In this document: positions 56,190 to 64,000 of the stretch, one piece after another
Position numbering within the stretch: position 1 is the stretch's first letter
How the letters are laid out: each line of letters starts with the position of its first letter
Position numbers and translations under genes: made by a program
Assembly (NCBI GenBank): GCA_002946415.1
Contig: NJPS01000035.1
Coordinates: 186,001 to 250,000 of the forward strand
Reading direction: 5' to 3'
Length of the DNA: 64,000 nucleotides
From: Rutstroemia sp. NJR-2017a BVV2
Lineage: Eukaryota; Ascomycota; Leotiomycetes; Helotiales; Rutstroemiaceae
Notes under the pieces: model-generated
Seen by the model: the letters and a program-made list of their open reading frames with translations, nothing else
Told to the model about the DNA's origin: nothing
Database searches by the model: none

Positions 56190-58350
56190 CTATCGTCCCC
56201 CATTAACATAATAATCTACTCCATATCCCAACCATTTACATTGCTCCAAGTCTGCGAAAGTCTTTACAGTACTTGGCCAGTCGATTTCCATCAGCACGCC
56301 CTGATCACCTCCAGCTCCTACCTGCTTCCACGTGCCCGCTTTCTGGGTTCCTTCCAGAACCGTGTCATAACCTCGAACCTTCACATAGCTTGTTGGCGGA
56401 TTGGGATTGCCCGTGCGAACAAATGAACCAAAATATGAGGTACTGAGCTGGAGGGAATAAAGATCTGCGGCGTCGCGGAAATTTTGACCGGGGCCGAATG
56501 CACCAAATACCCACGGCATATCCGCGCCATGGAATCTGAAGTACGGTAGATTGGGGTTGCCATTGGGGTACCCGGGAGAAGCTGGGGGCCCGCCAATATT
56601 ATTTGGATCATACCCAGCTATCGTGCGGTGCATCTCGTAGAAATACGAAGATTTAAAGATATTGTTCTTGGAACCAGCATACATGGTGGCTTGATCAATG
56701 CATCGGAATTGAAGATCTTCCGACACACGTTGTGATACATTGAAAGAGTCGAGGGTAATATTTCCAGTGTCGTAGTAAGGGAAAAGACCACTGTCAATGA
56801 TAGACTGTGCTGCTGCGGCAGTTATGCCTAGAGATGCTTGGATACCCGCAAGCTCGGAGGTAACCTCAGTCTTGGGGTAGGTAGTGAAGGAAGCACCATC
56901 GTCCGCGGTTACTCCGAATATAACATCGACGTTCGCTGTACTGCCATTATGATTAACCAGGTCGAGTTCGGCCGTATTAACATAATGACCGTCTTGCACA
57001 ACATAACGCGCATTCTCGTTCAATGAGACAAGTTGCAGGGCTGGAACCTTGTCTAGACAATCAATTTGTGCAGAGAGACTTGTCTGATTGCAGCCGGCGG
57101 CGGCGAATATGTTCTGGCCAGCGAGAGCGTAGGATTGAGGAATTGTGAGGTATGAACTGTATGTAGTCGCATAATCACTAGCTAGCCCGAGACCAACTCC
57201 TCCACCAAGATTTGACATGGCAACGGCACGCTGGTATTTCCCAATTGCTGGTGGCGATCCCAAAAGAACACGAACGGATCCGGCACCCGCGGATTCACCA
57301 ATGATGGTGATTTTGTCTGGATCGCCTCCGAATGATGCAATGTTCTTCACCGTCCACTTTTGCACAGTCAGCATGATCCAATATATGGAGTGTAGTGCGC
57401 ATAAAACTTACCTCAAGAGCAGTGATTTGGTCTGCAATGCCGTAGTTACCTGTGATGTTTGTACCTGGAATAGCCAAGAAACCAAGAGTTGACAATCTGT
57501 AGTTGATATTCACAACGACGATATCCTCTCTACTAGCCAAATCGCCTCCATCACTCGCCTGATCCGCACCGGTTCCTCCGACAAATCCTCCGCCATGAAT
57601 CCAAAACATGACCGGCTTAAGATAGTTTCGAGTCTGGGCCTTTGGAATATATGGGGTCTGAATGTTCAGGAACAGGCAGTCCTCGCTCCCGCCACTTGAT
57701 TGTGCGCATTGCGACCCATAAGCCGTAGCTTGTATGGTTTGCCCTTTTGGAGAGTAGAGTGTTGGGTATGTAAAGCGTTTCACAGGGTTGGCGTATGGGA
57801 TGCCAAGGAATCGAAAGGACTTTTTGTTTCGGTAACCAACAATGTTGTTACCTCCTGCAGCGATAACAACTTGACTTTGGTTCGTAGCTGGAGACGCCCA
57901 GGCTTGGGTCGCATTGTTGGATTGTGTACAGAGAACGGGCAGCTTCTCATTGTTGTTGGTAGACGTCGGGAACGTCAAGCCTCGAGCACTGTTGACTTGG
58001 ACCACCCCATTGTCAATACGATAAATTTGAGATGTCGAAGCGCGACCAGCATAAGCTTGATAGGATAATGAAGAGACAACGTCCGATTGGTGAGCTCGAA
58101 TGGCAGACGCGGATAGAAGCTTTTCATTTACAACTGCACATGCTGTTGATGCATCCTTCGCGGACAATGGATCAAGTACAATGAAGCTTAGATGATTAAC
58201 ATCATCTGTAACATTGAGGTTGTTTTGATAGAAGAGGGTCAGTGAGGTTTGAGAGTTGGACAGGGCTAATGTCAAGGGGAACAGAAGAAGGCCGAGGAAT
58301 GGAAGCAACATGGCGATGATAGTGATCCATCTCAACTCACGGGGTTGCAT
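56190..58350 (-). CDS. Type-B carboxylesterase/lipase
   Basis: Model complement(join(56190..57356, 57412..58350)), 701 aa. A hydrophobic N-terminal segment (ITIIAMLLPFLGLLLFPLTLA) works as signal peptide or anchor. About 150 residues ending LPVLCTQSNN precede the alpha/beta-hydrolase. The hydrolase shows FLGIPYANPVKRF, SEDCLFLNIQTP, the oxyanion HGGGF, the nucleophile GESAGA just after the intron, and the catalytic-His-like FHGADMPWVFG. Many N-glycosylation sequons fit secretion. It hydrolyses carboxyl esters; the substrate is unknown. The N-terminal extension also occurs in other fungal carboxylesterases as far as I recall. Confidence 0.9.
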
Positions 58351-58885
58351 CTCATATTTGTATCATTGAGCAACGCTACTGTACCTAGATTAGGTAACCT
58401 CTTTGGGTGGAGAGAGAGTTTTTCCGATTTGACGCTTCATCTACTAACAAGATGAAAACTTTTTCTGGGGTAGTATATGGCAAAAAACAACAAGCAATGC
58501 GGAGCTGCGGGTATGCTGCATCAACCAACAAGGTACCGGTAGGATGATATAAGATCCTCCACTCGGGTTGCTTGTAGACTCGTTGAAGAGGGGATTTAAT
58601 TTTATCCGCGCCGGTAAATGTGGGGTAATAGTGAGGGGGAATTTAACCGGGTTCCATTTTGCCGTGAATTCGAAGAGACAGAAGAGGAACGACCAATAAC
58701 ATGAAGAATAGAGGAGGAAAGACTGCACTAGACATCTGCAAGTATAGCTTAACTAAAAGCTTGTTGGGAATTATCCATTGTAAACTTCCTGATGATGTGC
58801 TGTATAATCATTCCCAGATCCATAACCCTAGCATGGATACCTTCCGAACGCCCATCCGCGCTTTCAAATGCATATTCTATCGCCA
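58351..58885. other. Interval between carboxylesterase and TAF6 genes
   Basis: 535 bp; upstream of the esterase and downstream of TAF6. Nothing recognised. Confidence 0.5.
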
Positions 58886-60327
58886 CTAGTTTTTCTCTCG
58901 ACTTTCGAGAATCGCCATGTTAAGCTTATGATCTCCGGCCCCTGCGATACGGCTCCCGATGACAGGACCAAGATATTCCTCTAATTCTGGCCCCTCGTCC
59001 GTCGTTCCATTTGTCCCATTCGCAAGCAGTCCAGACCCATCCGCAAGCAGTCCAGACCCATCCGAGAGACTCGTCACCGCTTTTATGATGACGGCGATAA
59101 GCATCTGTATATCCTTGTCCTCGGCACCTCGCTCGGATAGTCCTTTGCTGAGGACGTAATCGAACGCCTTGAGGTTGGGAAGAATGAGGGCTCTTACTCC
59201 TTCGGCACCTCCAATTGCGAGCAGACCACTAATAGCACCGTAATGTTCTCCGGGGGACCGCGTAGGGTCAAGGAAGAACTTCAGGCATGATCTCGCCAAT
59301 CGAGCCCGTAACTGCGCGTTGGATTCCGTATACTTCTTCGAGATGATGCCTATCAGTGAAGCAGCGGTGTCCCGTAGCTGGTACTTCTCCCTCAGCTCAT
59401 CTTGCCCTCCGGATCCAAGCGTGCGCCCGACGAGACATGTAAGGATTGGTGGACAGAGAGCAGATATATATGGGTTAACGAACAACGTTTTGTTCGTTAT
59501 CAATGCATCCGATAATTTCAACATCTGTTGAAGGACAAAAAGATTGTTCAGAGAGTGGGTGACCTTTTCTGCAATGAAGTGAACGAAATACGGAACCAAT
59601 TGATGCAGGCCAGGATCTGATCGGACACTCTCCAGCGCAGATTCACGTAATGTTACAACTTCCGGGTCTCTGTCTTCGTCGAGAATAGCAGCGCGAATCT
59701 TGTCGAAGAACAAAATCAATTCTTTCGAAACAATGTGCTTGACCAATGGTTTCACGGAAACATTATCGTTACCTGCAAGAGCTGCAAGGTTGGGATTCGC
59801 ACCAGGGCCTTTAGGCACCAAATCGTTTGCTCGAGCTTCTGCTGTTGTGGGATTTTGTGGTATCGATGGCTGAACTCCTTCAACGGCGAGCCAATGCGCT
59901 ACAAAATATTAGCAAGGAGAATTCCCCGTCTTGATATACCCATACCGGTGAATGAAATATCTCGTGGCACTTTTGGTAATGGCGCATTAATCAATTTCTC
60001 AAAATCAACCTCTTCATCTTCAATGTAGAATAATGGCTGTCCAGGCCCCAAGGAAGCTTCTCCAAACCTCAATGGTCTCGTAGATTCGTACCCGTAAAGT
60101 GGTTCGACATCCAATACTTTCAATGCCTGTGATATATCCTGTGTTCCTAGAACTGTCCGCTTCCCTTGATGCATAAATCGCATTGCTTCAACAATGACCT
60201 GTCCGACTCGATATTCGACTTCTTGGGATAAAGCTCTGACAGCCTCATCGCCTAAGGATGAAATGCCCACGGATTCTGCAACATCACGAACGTTGTCTGG
60301 ATTCCATACCAACTTTGGCTCGGTCAT
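58886..60327 (-). CDS. TAF6: TFIID/SAGA subunit TAF6
   Basis: Model complement(join(58886..59898, 59946..60327)), 464 aa. The N-terminal histone fold (about residues 5-70, [38 protein letters not shown]) pairs with TAF9. The spacer contains ARPLRFG-type sequence ([21 protein letters not shown]), followed by [20 protein letters not shown], a signature of TAF6. The C-terminal HEAT-repeat domain has [19 protein letters not shown] and [15 protein letters not shown]. It is a nuclear general transcription factor. Near the C-terminus a short duplicated DGSGLLA peptide comes from a 21-bp tandem repeat (about 59017-59061). Confidence 0.93.
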
Positions 60328-61040
60328 TATGAAAGGGCACGTTGTGTAACTTCGAGACGGTTGATGAGTCGGGCAAGGCGTAGATGAAAACGGGCGCTGT
60401 TACGTCGCGCTGGAGATCTTGCGGGTAGAGTTTGTGCCTTGCCAAAGAGCAGATAGAACTAAACTAAAGAGCAGTTACTCCGATGTCTCGAAGCCGTAGC
60501 TACAAGCGGCGGCGCATTTGTGATCTTTGATTGCGCGCCAGGTATTCGGGCTTTGTAGCTCGCGTTTGGTCGAATTGCATCCAATCCTGAGGTTTTGATC
60601 ACTTGAAGAGCGTCCGCGACTAGTCTTGGAGCTTCAGCGGTTAGCAGATATCAATACACTCGTGCGTCGTTTGTGTTGATTTTTGTTGACACTTGTAGAG
60701 GATTATCCGCTCAAGATTTGATGTTGACCAGAGGAACAAGGCTGAATTAAGTTGATGAGGCTGCAAAAGCCTTCAGCCCAAAGTTAACTCTTCACAACTT
60801 CTTTACACGAAATGAAAGAATTTTTCATGAATCAAGCGTTGCAATTCTACCTGACTATTTACCTGCATTCTTACCTGTTTAGATCTCAGGAATTGTTCAA
60901 TTATGCCATTTAGCAGGTAGCTAGTTCTTGAGAGACATACTATATGGGACCGGACCAAGCAAGCTCCAGGTTAACCCCCACCATGAGTGAGGGTATCACA
61001 ACCTACAGGTCGTACTCAGTTCCATCGGCTTAATTCAAAC
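60328..61040. promoter_or_regulatory. Divergent promoter of TAF6 and thymidylate kinase genes
   Basis: 713 bp between divergent housekeeping genes. No defined motif was recognised. Confidence 0.45.
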
Positions 61041-61814
61041 ATGGCGAATTCTGTAGAAGATGAATATCCGTGGCTTGAAAGCTCGAAACCAGACTCGCGC
61101 GGGGCATTTATTGTCATTGAAGGGCTTGACCGTGCTGGAAAAACTACGCAAGTAAAAAGACTCTGCGATGCTCTGTATGCCTCTGGACGAAATGTTAAAC
61201 GTTTACGATTTCCTGGTATGCCTCCACTCAAGCTCTCATCACTTCATTGTTAATCAACCTCGTGCTGTGAAGACAGGACAACATCGATTGGCCAGATGAT
61301 CAATTCCTACCTTCAATCGTCGACGTCTCTATCAGATCAAACAATTCATTTACTCTTTTCTGCAAACAGATGGGAAAAAGCCGAGGACATTCGAGATCTT
61401 ATTGCGAAAGGATATACGATTGTCTGCGACCGATACTACTATTCGGGAATGGTATACACATCAGCCAAATACCCGGACACTTCACCGAAGAAACTCGATT
61501 TGAAATGGTGCAAGAATCCTGAAGTGGGTTTACCAAAACCGGATTTGGTGGTATTCCTTGACTTAGAGGCAGAAGAAGCAGAAAAGAGAGGAGGTTATGG
61601 CGAGGAAAAATACGAGGAGAAATCCATGCAGAAAAGGGTCAGAGAAGGATTCTTGGGTCTGCGGAATGGTCAACCTGGGTTTGAGGATGAAGCACGAAAC
61701 ATGCAGGTTGTGGATGCTGGAAAGGCAATAGATGAAGTTGCTGGCGGACTGTGGGATGTTGTCCAAGGCTTGCTGGAGGGAAACGATCTGGGAGAGTTGG
61801 ACACAGTGCGATAG
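61041..61814 (+). CDS. CDC8: Thymidylate kinase (dTMP kinase)
   Basis: Model join(61041..61215, 61273..61814), 238 aa. P-loop FIVIEGLDRAGKTTQ (about residues 22-36), dTMP-binding RLRFPDR completed across the intron, then QTIHLLFSANRWE, and the DR[YH] motif in VCDRYYYSGMVYTSAK. Next is NPEVGLPKPDLVVFLD. The acceptor ending GTGAAG (61272) gives the conserved RFPDRTT-IGQ; the next AG does not. It phosphorylates dTMP to dTDP for DNA synthesis. An in-frame ATG 54 nt upstream (60987) adds unlikely residues, so 61041 is preferred. Confidence 0.92.
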
Positions 61815-62115
61815 TGCATAGACATGAACAGGACGATCCGCTTTGGAGGGAGTCTTTAAGAGACGCGCATCACTCGGCTCACCAGGTTGAAAGGTAGGAC
61901 CTGGTGAGAATTAGGTGAGAATTAAGGTGAGCGCAACTCACTCAGCACAAGAGTCCGCACGAAGATTGAGAGTAGAAGTTTGAACACGGTCAAAATAGAC
62001 CTAGATAGAATTTATACCCAAGTGGACAAAGATATGGCGTTAAGACCAGGATAAACGCCGACTTATGGTGTTGAATACCACAATGCCCCCACCATGTAAC
62101 GCCAAAATGCAGTTC
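61815..62115. other. Short interval between convergent genes
   Basis: 301 bp between the convergent thymidylate kinase and GTP cyclohydrolase genes; nothing seen beyond a small repeated GGTGAGAATTA (about 61900-61925). Confidence 0.5.
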
Positions 62116-63145
62116 CTAAAACCTTCTATTGAGTCCAACCAAGCTGAAGAACTCATTTCTTGTCTTTTCTCTCTTTTCTATGCATCCCAAAACACAGCTT
62201 GTAATCGTTGTAGCACTTGTCTTTTCAACACCACGCATAACCATGCATAGATGACTTGATTCCATGACAACTGCAACACCTTGGGGTTTCAAGACCTCCA
62301 TAACAGCATGGGCAACATCCTTCGTAAGACGCTCTTGTATCTGTAGTCGACGTGAAAACATATCCGCAATTCGAGGAAGTTTTGATAACCCAATTACGTC
62401 TCGATCCGGAATATATCCAATGTGCATCTATCTCGGGTCAGCATCTCGTTCTCTGGATCCATCCGCGGGGTTCCGCACCTTTCCTGTAAATGGAACCATA
62501 TGATGTTCGCACATGCTAAAAACCTCGATATCCTTCACAATGACCAATTCGTTGTGTCCCTCGTGGAAAATTGCCTCATTCACAATGTCCCTCACATTTT
62601 CTTGGTATCCTTTTGTAAGATATAACAATGCTTTTGCGTATCTTTCCGGGGTCTGAAGGAGCCCTTCACGGTCCGGGTCTTCACCAATGCATTCGAGAAT
62701 TGTCCGAACAGCACCGGTCATTTTTTGCATTCGAACAGCTGCTTTTTCTGGAGATTCATCGAGACGCTCACGAGCTCCCTTGCCTGGAAGATGGTCAATA
62801 CCGTCCGAAAATAAGAGCATTGAACATACTTGGTCTGCTTAGCCCATCGAAGTCAATGACTGGGCTGGGACTTCTTTCTTCTTCAATTGGTTCTTCTTCC
62901 ACGCTGATTGGACTCGCCTCATCTCTTGGATCTCTTGCAGGTTTACTGCTGATGCTGTGTCTTCTCCTTGAGCCCGATCTATTGTATTTTGACTTTCTCT
63001 TCTTTTTTTTCTTGCTTACTTCCCCTCCTTCCGTGCTTCCACTTTCTAACTTTCGTTTCGAGGGATTTTGGCCATTGACATGATCGTCTCCTTCCAAATT
63101 GGTATTTTCGACGTCTTTAGAGTCGATACTGTTGAACTGAACCAT
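62116..63145 (-). CDS. FOL2: GTP cyclohydrolase I
   Basis: Model complement(join(62116..62427, 62479..62783, 62830..63145)), 310 aa. A Lys/Ser-rich N-terminal extension (about 105 aa) precedes the catalytic domain: [22 protein letters not shown], the zinc-binding [30 protein letters not shown] and [11 protein letters not shown]. The second zinc Cys is in [14 protein letters not shown]. It converts GTP to 7,8-dihydroneopterin triphosphate, the first step of folate (and biopterin) synthesis, in the cytosol as a decamer. All exon junctions are in phase. Confidence 0.94.
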
Positions 63146-63580
63146 GACTTGAAGATGGAGGGGAATTGATTTGTTGTTTGTTATGAGTCAACATCAAAAA
63201 ATTAATGAAGATATAAGGTCCGGCGGATTACTGTAAATATTGTTCTAAACCTTAAAACTCCGCCTTCGCCTCTTGACGCAAAGAGAAGGAACTAAAAATT
63301 TATCGGAGCTTCGGCTTTCAGCCTTACGTGCCAGCCCGGAGAGTCGGATTGCGTTTTGCGTTGAACCCCCTAACTTCTTACCTTTTGAGGAGAGACAGTA
63401 AAATCCCACCGCGGCTGCTTCTACGCCACAATTTAAGCGGCATCTGATAACCTTACGCGGCGCGTTGTTCGGACGTGGAAATCTATTCAGAACTTCTAGC
63501 TTTACCCACGTCAATCACGTTGGCCAGAACTAAGTTTAGGAAGAAGGAAGGCTAGAAATCGCTCCACTTCGCGCTTCAAC
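63146..63580. promoter_or_regulatory. Divergent promoter of GTP cyclohydrolase and the last gene
   Basis: 435 bp between divergent genes. No specific motif was recognised. Confidence 0.4.
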
Positions 63581-64000
63581 ATGGCTTCTCCACCTCAAGA
63601 TCTTCCTAACAATTCTCCTCCATATCCATCCAATATCAATCTCCCTCAAGCGTCCCATAAACGCCGACCTTCTGAAGCCCCTTCCAGCAAACGTCGAAAA
63701 GCCAGTATGATTTCCGTCAATTCAACAACTTCTGCGCATCCTTTGCGACAAACATCCTTCCCACCGGAGTCGGCGGTTTTCACACCTAATTATGAGCGAT
63801 CTCCGAGTGTCGATACGATGTCACTTGTCAGCGGTAGCGTGGCAGGTCCAGGGAGGAAGAAGCGTGCGCGTAAAAGTAAAACAGGAAAGGGAATCGACGA
63901 AGAATCCGCGACAGGTTCAAATAAGCAAGACGGCCCATTGGCAAAGAAGCGTCGAACATCAAATGCTAGTGCAGATGAGGAAGAAGACGATGGCGTCGAC
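63581..64000 (+). CDS. TAF11: Probable TFIID subunit TAF11, N-terminal part (3' end outside window)
   Basis: The ORF is open from ATG 63581 to the window edge (140 codons) with no intron yet. Low-complexity basic/Ser-rich sequence (KRRPSEAPSSKRRKAS; HPLRQTSFPPESAVF; RSPSVDTMSLVSGS; KKRARKSK; then acidic EEEDDGVD) resembles the disordered N-terminus of filamentous-fungal TAF11. The diagnostic histone fold would lie beyond the window. The assignment rests on recalled similarity, so it is tentative; another nuclear protein is possible. Confidence 0.5.
   Translation, partial: MASPPQDLPNNSPPYPSNINLPQASHKRRPSEAPSSKRRKASMISVNSTTSAHPLRQTSFPPESAVFTPNYERSPSVDTMSLVSGSVAGPGRKKRARKSKTGKGIDEESATGSNKQDGPLAKKRRTSNASADEEEDDGVD

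Noticed and set aside
60987..61040. N-terminal extension of thymidylate kinase
   Set aside because: The added 18 residues have no family support; the second ATG gives the usual length.
1..64000. tRNA, rRNA, CRISPR arrays, bacterial operons or viral genes
   Set aside because: None recognised on reading; a tRNAscan and Rfam search could not be run here.

Overview
The window is nuclear DNA of a filamentous ascomycete (Pezizomycotina). Most genes carry one to five short GT-AG introns of about 45-150 bp. There are Zn2Cys6 regulators, a HET-type protein, a PTH11/rhodopsin-like membrane protein and a secondary-metabolite gene cluster. Several proteins resemble Leotiomycetes types, but the genus cannot be fixed from sequence alone. 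No tRNA, rRNA, CRISPR array or prokaryotic feature was seen.

Region 1 (1-19018) is a polyketide biosynthetic cluster. It holds a highly reducing PKS (minus strand, 3' end outside the window), an NAD(P)-binding NmrA/atypical-SDR protein, a 14-TM-type MFS exporter, two paralogous cytochromes P450 and a Zn2Cys6 activator. The cluster looks as if it is decaying. The PKS has two breaks of reading frame: one base lost in the early KS region near 7240, and a deletion-like junction between DH and the methyltransferase remnant near 3263-3302. The first P450 has an in-frame TAG where its paralogue has Tyr. The other cluster genes look intact. The P450 promoters share a 20-bp composite site, TCGGCCGAC-N4-ATCGGAC, and related CGG/CCG palindromes lie in front of the PKS/SDR pair and the MFS gene. 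These are candidate targets of the cluster regulator.

Region 2 (19019-23588) is gene-poor and repeat-rich. It has a diverged copy of the sequence upstream of P450-2, a 42-bp tandem repeat, a pair of diverged ~190-bp direct repeats flanking a Cys-rich single-pass membrane protein gene, and a 152-bp hAT-like MITE with target-site duplication.

Region 3 (23589-36963) carries housekeeping and accessory genes: OXA1-type insertase, MIM1/TOM13 outer-membrane import factor, a Shp1/p47-type UBX protein, a sedolisin (S53) peptidase, a SET-domain protein, a divergent HET protein and a second Zn2Cys6 regulator.

Region 4 (36964-58350) is accessory: a class I glutamine-amidotransferase-like protein, a GST, a 2-hydroxyacid dehydrogenase with a 19-nt exon, a cyclopropane-fatty-acid-synthase-like methyltransferase divergent from a second MFS transporter, a TLC membrane protein, an aldehyde dehydrogenase, a rhodopsin/PTH11-like 7-TM protein and a type-B carboxylesterase. 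Gaps of up to 2.7 kb hold only microsatellite-like repeats.

Region 5 (58351-64000) is conserved core: TAF6, thymidylate kinase, GTP cyclohydrolase I and the start of a probable TAF11 gene. Exon boundaries throughout are my own inference from splice sites, reading phase and protein-family expectation.
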